A DNA stretch of 64,000 nucleotides from Melghirimyces algeriensis (GCF_900182565.1 NZ_FXTI01000004.1:1-64000), one strand, 5' to 3'; positions 48,150-56,980 are shown, numbered from the stretch's first letter. The notes: generated from the letters alone by a model not told the origin. A program made the numbers and translations.

Positions 48150-49250
48150 ATGTTTCTTGCCGTTCGTGAGATGAAACATTCCAAATTACGCTATTTACTG
48201 ATTGGCTTTATCATGACCTTGATCACATGCCTGGTCTTTATTATTTCAGGGTTAGCCAGTGGATTGTCTTCGGATAATGGCTCCTCTATACAAAATATGA
48301 ATGCAGATTACCTTGTTTTGGAATCGGATGTGGACACACGACTCGATCGATCGGTTCTTTCAGAAGAAATCTTGGATGAGATCCAAGATCTGAATGTTGA
48401 CGCAGTTCCGTTGGGGCAACAGATGACATCTGTCACTCGCGACGGAATGGATCAAAAGATGGATGTCACATTTTTTGCGACAGATGCGGATGGTTTCTTG
48501 GTTCCTTCAGTTGTAAAGGGGAAAGGACTGGACGCGGGTCATCCTGGCCATGTATTGGTGGATGAAAAGTTAAAACGGGAAGAAGGGCTGAAGATTGGCG
48601 ATGTGTTGAAGGATGAAATTTCTGGAGAAAAATTGAAGGTTGCCGGTTTTACCGAGGGACAGACATTTAGTCACACTCCTGTCATCTATATCACCAATGA
48701 AAAATGGGAAAAGATTCAACAGGGTTTTTCCAAGAAAGGGAAGGCAGTGGTTAATGCGATAGCGATTCAGGGAGGAGAGGATACTGTTGATAAGGTTGAA
48801 TCTTCCTTGGAGAATGTGGAAGTAGTGAGCAAAGAAGAGGCCTTGGAAAGTATTCCAAGTTATCAGGCTGAACAGACATCATTAAATATGATGATCGCTT
48901 TTCTGTTTGTCATCGCTGCTTTTGTACTGGCTGTATTCTTCTATGTGATTACTTTGCAAAAAACACAGCAATTTGGTGTTTTGAAGGCGTTGGGAGCAAA
49001 AACGGGTTATCTTGCCGGCAATCTGATCGGACAGGTGATTCTTTTGTCTGTCATCAGCATTGGAATGGGTGTAGGTTGTACGTTTGGCATTCAGAATCTG
49101 TTTCCTGAGGGCATTCCTTTTACAATCAGCAACCAAATGCTTGTACAATATTCCCTTCTGTTACTGGCTGTAGCTGTATTGGGCTCACTTTTATCACTAT
49201 TCCGTGTAGTTAAGGTAGATGCCATTGAAGCGATTGGGAGGGTGGAATGA
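48150..49250 (+). CDS. hrtB: ABC transporter permease HrtB (MacB/FtsX type)
   Basis: Permease of 366 residues with one N-terminal membrane helix, a large extracytoplasmic domain and three C-terminal helices, as in MacB/FtsX-type transporters. It parallels staphylococcal HrtB: SYQAEQTSLNMMIAFLFVIA, FYVITLQKTQQFGVLKALGAK and VDAIEAIG at the end. HrtAB removes toxic haem from the membrane. ATG 48150 has AAGGAG upstream at a rather long distance. It overlaps hrtA by four bases, and its position after hssS with an HssR-type repeat supports the assignment. Confidence 0.86.
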   Translation: MFLAVREMKHSKLRYLLIGFIMTLITCLVFIISGLASGLSSDNGSSIQNMNADYLVLESDVDTRLDRSVLSEEILDEIQDLNVDAVPLGQQMTSVTRDGMDQKMDVTFFATDADGFLVPSVVKGKGLDAGHPGHVLVDEKLKREEGLKIGDVLKDEISGEKLKVAGFTEGQTFSHTPVIYITNEKWEKIQQGFSKKGKAVVNAIAIQGGEDTVDKVESSLENVEVVSKEEALESIPSYQAEQTSLNMMIAFLFVIAAFVLAVFFYVITLQKTQQFGVLKALGAKTGYLAGNLIGQVILLSVISIGMGVGCTFGIQNLFPEGIPFTISNQMLVQYSLLLLAVAVLGSLLSLFRVVKVDAIEAIGRVE

Positions 49251-49939
49251 TGGAAGAGAAACTGCTTTTTCAAGAGATAAGCAAAGTATACGGGGATGGA
49301 AATACGCAAGTGACCGCATTGGATCATGTAACCTTTGGAGTTCAGGCAGGGGAGTTTGTGGCGGTGGTCGGTCCTTCCGGCTCCGGAAAGAGTACATTTC
49401 TGTCCATCGCCGGAGCTCTTCTGTCTCCATCAAGCGGATCGCTGTTTCTGAATGGACAGGATCTTACCGGTTTATCATCCAAGCAAATGACCCAGGTACG
49501 GCTGAATCATATTGGATTTATTTTCCAAACATCCAATCTCGTTCCGTATTTGACCGTATGGGATCAATTAATGTTAATCGCTAAACTGGCGAAAGTAGAT
49601 AAAAAACAAGCGGGTGAAAAGGCAGATCAATTGCTCAGTCGATTGGGTTTGGAGAAACGAAAACATCATTATCCTGAAGCATTATCCGGTGGTGAGCGTC
49701 AACGGGTCGCTATTGCACGGGCTTGGATGAATGATCCGGAAATTATCTTGGCGGATGAACCGACGGCCAGTCTGGATTCCCAAAGAGGGAGGACAGTGGT
49801 GGAAATGCTTTCGGAAGAGGTTCATGCCCGAAAAAAGGCCGCGATTATGGTGACGCATGATGAACGGATGTTGGACTTATGTGATCGTGTGGTAAACATT
49901 ATGGATGGCAGGCTGATTGAAAAAACGGCCACTGCCTGA
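49247..49939 (+). CDS. hrtA: ABC transporter ATP-binding protein HrtA
   Basis: ATPase of 230 residues, MacB/LolD-like, that powers HrtB. Walker A GPSGSGKST, Q-loop FIFQTSNLVPY, signature LSGGERQRVAIARA, Walker B IILADEPTASLD and the H-loop VMVTHDER region are all present (the sequence reads IMVTHDER). The start overlaps the hrtB stop (ATGATGG). The last gene of the haem efflux operon. Substrate assignment relies on HrtB and the sensor genes rather than on the ATPase itself. Confidence 0.87.
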   Translation: MMEEKLLFQEISKVYGDGNTQVTALDHVTFGVQAGEFVAVVGPSGSGKSTFLSIAGALLSPSSGSLFLNGQDLTGLSSKQMTQVRLNHIGFIFQTSNLVPYLTVWDQLMLIAKLAKVDKKQAGEKADQLLSRLGLEKRKHHYPEALSGGERQRVAIARAWMNDPEIILADEPTASLDSQRGRTVVEMLSEEVHARKKAAIMVTHDERMLDLCDRVVNIMDGRLIEKTATA

Positions 49940-50072
49940 GTTGACACCTTTTATCTGAGCCTTTTGATGGGATAATGGGCGAGGTTCATGGTATGGCACA
50001 GTGCAGTGGGGGAGGGAGATTTCTGTCTCCGTTCTCTTTTCTCCCGCAAAGAAGCGGAATGGGTTCACTTTA

Positions 50073-50172
50073 TCTCCTCCGGTCCCAACCAGCAGCCAGA
50101 ATATCCGCTAAACGGTTGGGACCTCTGGGAGTTCCGCTGGGTCGTCGGAATCGGAAAAGGATGATCCACCGG
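50073..50172 (+). repeat. dispersed intergenic repeat, copy C
   Basis: Contains CTCCGGTCCCAACCAGC, TCCGCTAAACGGTTGG, a stem (GGACCTC, TGG, GAGTTCC), CCGCTGGGTCGTCGGAA and GGAAAAGGATGATCCACC. Blocks, order and spacing match copy B on the other strand. It lies between hrtA and the ArsR gene. Confidence 0.72.
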
Positions 50173-50212
50173 AAAACTCCTTCATTTCGAATATTGTCTT
50201 TGTCATCAGTCT

Positions 50213-50246
50213 GGCCCTTTGTAATTGAACAAAGGGCTTTTTATTG
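50213..50246 (+). terminator. terminator downstream of hrtA
   Basis: GCCCTTTG, loop, CAAAGGGC, TTTTTATT. Confidence 0.85.
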
Positions 50247-50361
50247 AGTACTCAAATGTTCTTTGCAATGGAGCTTGAAACAATCATTGACATCCCTTTG
50301 ACAAAAACAGAGGAAAGGGTTAGAATTTGATCATACACAAATAATGTTCGAAGGTGATCGA

Positions 50362-51270
50362 ATGAAAAATTATTCATTGAGAATCGAATATTCTCCCGTC
50401 TATGAACTCATATCCAGTTTTTATGCTTATATCAACAAGAAAGAGTTGAAGTTTTTCAGTCTACACAATAAATGGAGAGAGGAAACGAAAAGTAAGCTAC
50501 CAAATAAATATGCTGATGAATTAGAGAATGAACAGTGGGAGGTATTACATCGAACCGTATTGCTTGTCTCTCAGTGCCCCGATAAAGAAACGGTTGAAGG
50601 CTTTTTAAAATGGTTTGGACAGCTACCTGCTGGAGAACTGTATGAGCGATTAGTACCATGGGTTCAGTCCATTCCACTCAACTTGGGAGAAATTAGGGAT
50701 CGAAGTTTTTATTTGTTATCAGAATGGAACGAATACTACTTTCAACACTTTGATTCCCTGATCTTGTCCGATCTCAAAAGAGATGCAGAGCATAAAAAAG
50801 AAAAGGCTAACGAGATTGCACCGATTGATCTGATTGAACAGGTAACGAATGGAATCCAAATTGAACCGACGGAGCATTTGCAACACGTTGTGCTTGTCCC
50901 TCAATTCCACTGCCGTCCCACAACCATTTTGGATTTCCATAAAGGAATGGCCACATGTTTATACCCGATCAAGGAAGTATCAACCATACAAAATCCAAAC
51001 GCAGATTTGCTTCAACTGACTACAGCTTTGGCTGATGAAAAGCGGCTTCGCATCGTGAGGTTTATTGCCAAAAAACCTCGTACATTGACGGAAATTCATC
51101 AGCATATCGGATTGGCCAAAAGCACTGTTCATCATCATCTAATGACTTTGCGTCGGGCCGGTATTATCCGCAGTCATTGTGTGGGAAGCACCACGGTTGC
51201 CTATTATAGCTTAAGAGAGGTTTTTATCGATGTACTGAATGAGAAAGTAAATCGTTTACTTTCGATTTAA
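50362..51270 (+). CDS. ArsR-family transcriptional regulator with long N-terminal domain
   Basis: Protein of 302 residues. The C-terminal 90 residues are an ArsR-type winged helix (LTTALADEKRLRIVRFIAKKPRTLTEIHQHIGLAKSTVHHHLMTLRRAG). The first 200 residues form an all-helical domain without a clear metal site, as in DUF5937-type regulators such as YceK. ATG 50362 follows AAGGTGAT. The MFS transporter gene begins 15 bases after its end, an arrangement like yceK-yceJ in B. subtilis, so it probably controls the transporter. Confidence 0.82.
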   Translation: MKNYSLRIEYSPVYELISSFYAYINKKELKFFSLHNKWREETKSKLPNKYADELENEQWEVLHRTVLLVSQCPDKETVEGFLKWFGQLPAGELYERLVPWVQSIPLNLGEIRDRSFYLLSEWNEYYFQHFDSLILSDLKRDAEHKKEKANEIAPIDLIEQVTNGIQIEPTEHLQHVVLVPQFHCRPTTILDFHKGMATCLYPIKEVSTIQNPNADLLQLTTALADEKRLRIVRFIAKKPRTLTEIHQHIGLAKSTVHHHLMTLRRAGIIRSHCVGSTTVAYYSLREVFIDVLNEKVNRLLSI

Positions 51271-51284
51271 GAACAGGTGATCGG

Positions 51285-52520
51285 ATGAATAAAATAAGGG
51301 TTTATCTTAAGGCATACCACCCAGTCGTTCATATTTTGCTCGTAGGAACGGTCTTTATTAGCTTAACCAGCTCAATGAGTGTCCCTTTTCTGGTGATTTT
51401 TCTCAGTGAGACGACGGATATTCACTTTGCTTTCATTGGAGTGATCATCGGTGTAGGAGAGCTGGCGGCTGCTTTTGGTGGCTTTATCGGGGGCGTTCTT
51501 TCCGATTTTTTGGGAAGAAGAAAGTTGATGATTTACTCATTGATCATTCAGTCTCTAGTTTTCATTGGGTTCATTTATAATAAGAATCCATTGTTTTTAC
51601 TTATTTTGAGTACGGTCAGCGGTCTTTCGACATCTTTTTTTGTAACGATATCCAAAGCGTTGATGGGAGATTTGACTCCAAAGAAACTCAGATTCAGGGT
51701 TTTTTCTAATCGATATTTGGCTGTCAATCTCGGTTATTCAATCGGTCCGATGTTAGGGAGTTGGCTTGGACTGGGTGGAAGTGCATTTGCTTTTTTACTT
51801 ACTTCCTGTACCTATATGCTTTATGCGATTTCACTGATTTTTATCTTCAGGAAATGGAGAAGCAAAGCATCCATTCGTTCCGAAGAAGAAAAAGTGAATA
51901 TCGTTCAGGCATGGAATATCTTGCGCGGAGACCGAGTATTGTTTCTATTTATTCTGGGGGGAATTTTGTTAACTACGGTTCATGGACAGATGTCCGTTCC
52001 GCTTTCTGAATACTTAAAAGAAAATATAGCGAAGGGGGTAGAGCTTTTTGGTTTGCTTATGAGTGTCAATGGGATGACTGTCTTGCTGTTTCAAGTACAT
52101 CTCACCCGATGGTCCGAACGGTATAGTTTGTTTCAGCGAATTGCCATGGGAAGTGGATTGTTTGTAATCGGGGAACTAGGATTTGCCTTTTCTGCCGGGT
52201 GGTTTGGATTTATCATTGCGATGTTTATCTTTACAGTTGGAGAGATTCTGATCGTTCCAGCAGAATATGCGCAAATAGACCAAATTACCCCGCATGGAAT
52301 GAGAGGGACCTATTATGGGGCACAAAACTTCAGTGTGCTTGGAAATTTCGTGGGACCTTGGCTTAGTGGGCTCTTACTTTCAAGCTATGGGGGACGTATC
52401 ATGTTTATTTTTATGGGGATCATTTCGGTTGCCAGTCTGTTTTTTTACTGGAAAGGAAAACAACTTTACAGCAAAAGAACAAGTGCTCAATTGGTAAGTC
52501 AATCGATGTCTACTAAATGA
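51285..52520 (+). CDS. MFS transporter, drug-efflux type
   Basis: Integral membrane protein of 411 residues with twelve predicted helices. The MFS loop motif G-x-x-x-D-x-x-G-R-R-K appears as GGVLSDFLGRRKLM, after the GVGELAAAFGGFIGG helix; LNLGYSIGPMLGSWL follows (motif C-like). It resembles the multidrug branch near YceJ/YttB. ATG 51285 follows AGGTGATC. It is the second gene of a two-gene unit with the ArsR regulator. The exported compound is unknown. Confidence 0.86.
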   Translation: MNKIRVYLKAYHPVVHILLVGTVFISLTSSMSVPFLVIFLSETTDIHFAFIGVIIGVGELAAAFGGFIGGVLSDFLGRRKLMIYSLIIQSLVFIGFIYNKNPLFLLILSTVSGLSTSFFVTISKALMGDLTPKKLRFRVFSNRYLAVNLGYSIGPMLGSWLGLGGSAFAFLLTSCTYMLYAISLIFIFRKWRSKASIRSEEEKVNIVQAWNILRGDRVLFLFILGGILLTTVHGQMSVPLSEYLKENIAKGVELFGLLMSVNGMTVLLFQVHLTRWSERYSLFQRIAMGSGLFVIGELGFAFSAGWFGFIIAMFIFTVGEILIVPAEYAQIDQITPHGMRGTYYGAQNFSVLGNFVGPWLSGLLLSSYGGRIMFIFMGIISVASLFFYWKGKQLYSKRTSAQLVSQSMSTK

Positions 52521-52703
52521 GGAATAAAATGAGAGGGGGTGGGTTTTACTAACATTGAGGCGCAAAGAGAAAGTGACCGTGAGTTGGTGATTACTACTTT
52601 GAATCAGTCTCTACAAAATGTCTTTTCACTGAAATGAGATGTAGAAAGGAACCGGCTTCTTTCCATACAAGATGATTGTTTGCAAAACGGAATAACGGAT
52701 CGG

Positions 52704-52770
52704 AAAACTCCTTTGAGTTGGGATTTGTAACTGGGGATGTTCAAATCCATTGTACACAAAGGAGTTTTTA
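52704..52770 (+). terminator. nested double-stem terminator
   Basis: An outer stem (AAAACTCCTTTG with CAAAGGAGTTTT) encloses an inner stem (GGATTTG with CAAATCC) and ends in TTTTTATA. It lies 180 bases after the MFS gene. Usual terminators have one stem, so this may be part of a small RNA. Confidence 0.65.
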
Positions 52771-52792
52771 TATTCCTGATATTTAGGAAATT

Positions 52793-53569
52793 TCATAAAT
52801 CGGTTACATTCAGTCTTTCCCCTGTTTTCATCATTCGTACGTCAAGGGAGTATTGCCTGGATCGGGAAAGCAGTCTGTCGATAAGATTGTCGGTCTCAAT
52901 ATAATAGGGCGGATTGTGAAAAGTACCAAAATGGATCGGAATCATCGTGTTCACATCAAGCAGGTAAGCGGCTTCTACTGCCTGTTCTGGTGACATGGCT
53001 GCTTCAATAGCACTCTGCTTGTCCAAGCCGGAAACCTTTAGAACTGGAGCATTTACAGGGAGACAGGCTACATCGATCGGTCCGTGCATTTGTCTGATCT
53101 TCCACCAGTAGCCGTGCCACAAAGTATCTCCACAGTGGATTATTTTTCTTCCGTCAGCTTCGACAATCCAGGCGATCTGGGGTGTTCCAAACCCATCCAC
53201 TGAATAGGTTGCAGTAATGACAACATGATCCTGTTGGATGCTTTTTCCGGTCTGCATGCCAATGACATTGGAAAAACCTGCTTTTTCAGCGACATGGACG
53301 GATTCTTCAGGCATAAAAAGAGGAATGTCAGCGCCGAATGCTTCCAAAATGGAGGTTGGTTCAAAATGGTCAGGGTGAATATGTGTAATTAGGATAGAGG
53401 ATACATTCTGAATATCTGACAGCGGAACAATGGGTTCGCGAGGCGTTCCCAAGAGAGTCTGTCCAGCAGAACGGTCCGAAGTTGCAGGGTTTCCCAATGG
53501 ATCAATCAAAAAAGACATTTGTTTGGTCTGTAGCAGGATACCTGCCCACGGCAATTTTTGCAATCTCAA
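52793..53569 (-). CDS. metallo-beta-lactamase-fold hydrolase
   Basis: MBL-fold protein of 258 residues, of the UlaG/YtnP-like branch. The zinc motif HxHxDH is ILITHIHPDHFEP; the distal ligands appear in IIHCGDTLWHGYW and MIPIHFGTFHN. All residues for a binuclear site seem present. Substrate unknown (lactonase, phosphodiesterase and other activities occur). TTG 53569 has GGAGG ten bases upstream. It is divergent from the HxlR-type regulator, which probably controls it. Confidence 0.85.
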   Translation of the reverse strand: MRLQKLPWAGILLQTKQMSFLIDPLGNPATSDRSAGQTLLGTPREPIVPLSDIQNVSSILITHIHPDHFEPTSILEAFGADIPLFMPEESVHVAEKAGFSNVIGMQTGKSIQQDHVVITATYSVDGFGTPQIAWIVEADGRKIIHCGDTLWHGYWWKIRQMHGPIDVACLPVNAPVLKVSGLDKQSAIEAAMSPEQAVEAAYLLDVNTMIPIHFGTFHNPPYYIETDNLIDRLLSRSRQYSLDVRMMKTGERLNVTDL

Positions 53570-53636
53570 GTTAACAACCTCCCATGGGGATAAATGAGAT
53601 AGGTTAATTATAAAATACTAAATATTATAAAACAAC

Positions 53637-53658
53637 TAACTATACAAAATTAACTATA
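53637..53658. promoter_or_regulatory. direct repeat, candidate HxlR operator
   Basis: TAACTATA occurs at 53637-53644 and 53651-53658, 14 bases apart, in the AT-rich spacer between two divergent genes. HxlR-type regulators often bind such repeats in their own promoters. Confidence 0.45.
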
Positions 53659-53703
53659 TAGGTTATGATAAAAGGAACAGTGAAAAATTTTGCGAGGTAA
53701 AAA

Positions 53704-54138
53704 ATGAGTAAAACATATAATCAACGCTGTAACATCGCAAGCACACTTGATATTATCGGAGATCGTTGGACGCTTCTGATCGTTCGCGAACTGTTTCAGG
53801 GTTTCAGCAAGTTTAACGAGTTAAAACAAGCATTGCAAGGGATCTCTCCCAATATTCTTTCGGAACGGTTACAGTTTCTTGAAAACGAAGGGATTATTCT
53901 CTCTAGGCTGTACAGTAAGCATCCTCCCCGTTTTTCTTACGCATTAACAGATAAAGGAAAGGAGCTTCGTCATGTTCTCAATGCCCTTGCCATCTGGGGG
54001 CAGCAGCACTTGGATCACCCATATTCGAAAGTGGTCCATTCGAAGTGTGAACAGGAAGTAGGTGTAACCTATTACTGTCCCCACTGTGAAATGACATCGG
54101 ATGATCTGCGTTATGTGCAAGTCGAAAGAAGTGATTGA
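53704..54138 (+). CDS. HxlR-family transcriptional regulator with C-terminal zinc site
   Basis: Winged-helix regulator of 144 residues. The HxlR motif is visible: CNIASTLDIIGDRWTLLIVRELFQG, FSKFNELKQALQGISPNILSERLQFLENEGII, and FSYALTDKGKEL. The C-terminal 30 residues hold a C-x-x-C pair with further cysteine and histidine residues (SKCEQE, YYCPHCEM), so a zinc or thiol sensor is possible. ATG 53704 has GCGAGGT upstream. Divergent from the MBL gene. Confidence 0.87.
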   Translation: MSKTYNQRCNIASTLDIIGDRWTLLIVRELFQGFSKFNELKQALQGISPNILSERLQFLENEGIILSRLYSKHPPRFSYALTDKGKELRHVLNALAIWGQQHLDHPYSKVVHSKCEQEVGVTYYCPHCEMTSDDLRYVQVERSD

Positions 54139-54197
54139 CCAACCGGAGGGGAGCGAAATGAGCGGTAACATTTGAAAGGGAATGCTACTCTATTAGA

Positions 54198-54236
54198 AAA
54201 CCACTACTGAATACTGTATTCAGTAGTGGTTTAATC
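54198..54236 (+). terminator. near-perfect palindromic terminator
   Basis: A 17-bp stem, AAACCACTACTGAATAC with its complement, and a two-base loop. TTTAATCTT follows on the plus strand. Confidence 0.75.
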
Positions 54237-54276
54237 TTCAGTCTGAAAGCAGGATATAGCTTCTTCGTTTTTAACG

Positions 54277-55446
54277 TTATCCATCGATATGACTGTTCAC
54301 AAGGTCGATCAAACGTAATGCCTGCTGAACGGTTAATTGGTTTTTTTGCGTAATTTCCGATCTGCGTGGAATGGGTTGAAAGCTCCCTTCGGGATCATGC
54401 AAGGTTTTTGGCAAGGAAACGGGACTGAAGGTTTGCCACTGATCGATCCACGTTTGGGGAATTCGTTCTTCTGCGAGGGGTTGTCCAGTCATTTCTGCCC
54501 ACAGGTAGGTCCAGGCTCTGGGAACAACTCTCCAGATGTCATAGCCGCCACCTCCCACAGCAATCCAACGGCCGTTGCAATATTTGTGAGCCAGTTCATG
54601 AATGATTTGAGGGACTTCACGATAGATTTTCATGGTGGTGGACAGGTGTGTCAATGGATCGTAATGGTGGGCATCACACCCATGTTGGGACAGGATGACA
54701 TCGGGTCTAAAGCGATCTACCGTTCGGGGAACAGTCTTCCGAAAGGCATCCAACCAGGATGCATCTTCTGTAAAGGCATCCAGGGGAATGTTGATTGAGG
54801 TCCCAAGACCATGGTCATGTCCCCGCTCATATAGATTGCCTGTACCAGGAAAGAGATAGCGGCCAGTTTCGTGAATGGACAGGGTGAGAACGTCGGGATC
54901 ACCGTAGAAAGACCACTGAACCCCATCTCCATGATGGGCGTCCGTATCGATATAGAGTACACGGGCTCCATATTTTTCGCGTATATGGGCAATCGCGACA
55001 GAGGCGTCATTGTAGATGCAAAAACCAGAGGCTTTTCCTCGAAGAGCATGGTGCAAACCCCCGGAAAGGTTGAGCGTATGCTCCGCTCGGCCGGACATCA
55101 CTTCCTCTGCCGCCGCTAACGTACCTCCGGCAATTAAAGCGGATGTCGTGTGCATACCGGGAAAAACGGGATTATCCTGTGTATCCAAACCGTATTTTTG
55201 CAGTTGATTGCAGGAGACTTGTCCACTGTCCGCTTCTTTGACCATTGCAATATAATCGCGGTCATGAACACGAGTGAGCTCCTGATCCGTTGCCAATCGA
55301 GGTGCCAGAATAGCGTTTTCATCCAGCAGGTGGAAGGAACGGATCAAGTCGAGCGTTAATTTCAGTCTTTTGTTGTTGAAGGGATGACTGTCGTTGAAAC
55401 GGTAGTGAAGAAAATCTTCGCTGTATATCAATCGAACTGGGTTCAT
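54277..55446 (-). CDS. acuC: acetoin utilization protein AcuC, histone-deacetylase-like
   Basis: Zinc-dependent deacetylase of 389 residues. Motifs: LSGGLHHALRGKASGFC (active-site histidines), YIDTDAHHGDGVQ (zinc-binding D and H), VILSQHGCDAHHYDPL (second zinc aspartate) and VGGGGYD. AcuC removes the acetyl group that AcuA adds to acetyl-CoA synthetase, so reactivating AcsA. Its start overlaps the acuB stop by four bases. Last gene of acuABC, divergent from acsA. Confidence 0.94.
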   Translation of the reverse strand: MNPVRLIYSEDFLHYRFNDSHPFNNKRLKLTLDLIRSFHLLDENAILAPRLATDQELTRVHDRDYIAMVKEADSGQVSCNQLQKYGLDTQDNPVFPGMHTTSALIAGGTLAAAEEVMSGRAEHTLNLSGGLHHALRGKASGFCIYNDASVAIAHIREKYGARVLYIDTDAHHGDGVQWSFYGDPDVLTLSIHETGRYLFPGTGNLYERGHDHGLGTSINIPLDAFTEDASWLDAFRKTVPRTVDRFRPDVILSQHGCDAHHYDPLTHLSTTMKIYREVPQIIHELAHKYCNGRWIAVGGGGYDIWRVVPRAWTYLWAEMTGQPLAEERIPQTWIDQWQTFSPVSLPKTLHDPEGSFQPIPRRSEITQKNQLTVQQALRLIDLVNSHIDG

Positions 55447-56099
55447 GTCATCTCCCCTTGATTGGGGCCGGAAAGGTGTTGTGGCCAGAGGACACGGTGT
55501 CCGGCCCGGTTGATATCCCGGACAATTTTACTGAGATCCTTGGCTTGAACCCGGAATACAAGGTTGATCTTGCCCTTGGCAGGATTTCCTTCGACCAGTA
55601 CGCTGTTGATATTGACTCGATGATCGCTAAAGATGTTGGCCACCTGAGCCAGGATACCGATCTGGTCTTCCACTTCCACTTCCACATGCTGGCTGGGGTG
55701 GTTCACTCCGAAAATCTCCATCAGACGGTGAAGGATATCTGTTTCCGTTAAAATTCCTACCAATCGATCTCCTTTAAGAACCGGCAAACAGCCGATTCGG
55801 TTTTCATAGAGAAGGCGTGCGGCATCCTCCAAAAAGTCGAGTGGGTGAACTGTTATGGCCGGGGCAACCATTATTTCGGAGACTGGGCGTTTCAATAGCT
55901 CCTGCAGTTCCTTGGGAGCGAGCGTAGAGGGGGAGGCGCTTCGCAGATCACGGTCGGTAACGAGTCCTACAAGTTGGTCTCCATCGATGACAGGAAGATG
56001 ACGGACATGGTGTTTTTTCATTTGTTTTAGGGCTTCCTGGATGGAAGTACAGGGGGTAACTGAATAAATCTTTGAGTGCATGATCTCTTCTACGAGCAT
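55443..56099 (-). CDS. acuB: acetoin utilization protein AcuB (CBS + ACT domains)
   Basis: Protein of 218 residues: two CBS domains (HSKIYSVTPCTSIQEALKQM; APAITVHPLDFLEDAARLLY, with LVGLVTDRDL and LVGILTETDIL) and a C-terminal ACT-like part (VEVEVEDQIGILAQVANIFSDH). It is a presumed nucleotide or amino acid sensor that affects acetate metabolism; its mechanism is not clear. ATG 56099 follows GGAGG. It lies 26 bases after acuA in the operon. Confidence 0.93.
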   Translation of the reverse strand: MLVEEIMHSKIYSVTPCTSIQEALKQMKKHHVRHLPVIDGDQLVGLVTDRDLRSASPSTLAPKELQELLKRPVSEIMVAPAITVHPLDFLEDAARLLYENRIGCLPVLKGDRLVGILTETDILHRLMEIFGVNHPSQHVEVEVEDQIGILAQVANIFSDHRVNINSVLVEGNPAKGKINLVFRVQAKDLSKIVRDINRAGHRVLWPQHLSGPNQGEMT

Positions 56100-56125
56100 G
56101 ATTCGTTCCTCCAATTTTCAGATAT

Positions 56126-56758
56126 TTAATAAAAAAAACGGGAACGAAGACGAAGACGATCAAAGGTTTCAATGGATTCTGCTGGAACATTTTTGCCGAT
56201 ACGGGCCATCAAACAATTGGCGGGATGGGCAGTAATTTCCGGGTCATCGGTGGCAAACCACTCCAATCCGGCAGAGGACATTACCTTTTCCATGATATCC
56301 CGGTATTCCCAGATGGAAAGACCTGTTCCTTTCAGATCCCAATGCCAATAGTATTCTGTGGAGATAACAATATAGTTTTCCATAAAGGAATCCATAAAGG
56401 CAGTGTTCAAAAGGGCACGGGCAACGCCATATTTTCTGTACGGAGCAGCCACCTCAATGGCCCCTAGTTCCAAAAGATCCTTCATATTGCCCTCTGACCA
56501 GTATTCAAGCGGGTCTGGATAAAGAAAAGTAACATAAGCAACAATCTCTGTTGCCTTTCGGGTGATGATGATCCGTCCTTCGGGAAGCTGGGCGATTTCA
56601 GTGATGGCTTCCTGTTGTTCCCTTGGATGGCGGAAGGCGGTGAGCCCAGGGTGAAAGGAGTGTTTTTTTAGAGATTCCGGTGATACAGGTCCTTCCACAA
56701 TCAGCTTTCCCTTGTCGGTTTGCAGGATTGTTTGATGATATTTCTTCTGATGCTCCAT
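56126..56758 (-). CDS. acuA: protein acetyltransferase AcuA (GNAT)
   Basis: GNAT acetyltransferase of 210 residues that acetylates and inactivates acetyl-CoA synthetase. The sequence follows B. subtilis AcuA: MEHQKKYHQTI, LIVEGPVSPESL, HPGLTAFRHPREQQEA, the acetyl-CoA loop ELGAIEVAAPYRKYGVARALL, and the C-terminal FATDDPEITAHPANCLMARIG. ATG 56758 gives the same N-terminus as the Bacillus protein and has GGAGGTG twelve bases upstream. First gene of acuABC; acsA is divergent. Confidence 0.92.
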   Translation of the reverse strand: MEHQKKYHQTILQTDKGKLIVEGPVSPESLKKHSFHPGLTAFRHPREQQEAITEIAQLPEGRIIITRKATEIVAYVTFLYPDPLEYWSEGNMKDLLELGAIEVAAPYRKYGVARALLNTAFMDSFMENYIVISTEYYWHWDLKGTGLSIWEYRDIMEKVMSSAGLEWFATDDPEITAHPANCLMARIGKNVPAESIETFDRLRLRSRFFY

Positions 56759-56902
56759 GGCAAATGATGCCACCTCCATCCGGGGCTGGGCGGTAATGTC
56801 CATATCATTTAGCATAATGTTATCACAATCCATTGTTTAACGATGGGTTCAATTATGGAAAAACAGTAAAGATTGTATTCCCTCGCAAGACTGGCAGTTT
56901 TC

Positions 56903-56911
56903 TGATACAAT
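56903..56911 (+). promoter_or_regulatory. extended -10 promoter of acsA
   Basis: TG-A-TACAAT at 56903-56911, about 105 bases before the acsA start and 55 bases before the cre site. Confidence 0.45.
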
Positions 56912-56966
56912 AAAGCAAAAACAGGTAACAGGGTAGTCTGGATCAGCGATGATTTTTCCCATAGTC

Positions 56967-56980
56967 TGAATGCGCTTTCA
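56967..56980. promoter_or_regulatory. CcpA cre-like site upstream of acsA
   Basis: TGAATGCGCTTTCA matches the cre consensus TGWAARCGYTWNCA with one mismatch. It lies in the acuA-acsA spacer, within the presumed acsA leader. In B. subtilis acsA and acuABC are under CcpA control, and ccpA itself is at 44.8 kb here. Confidence 0.65.
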
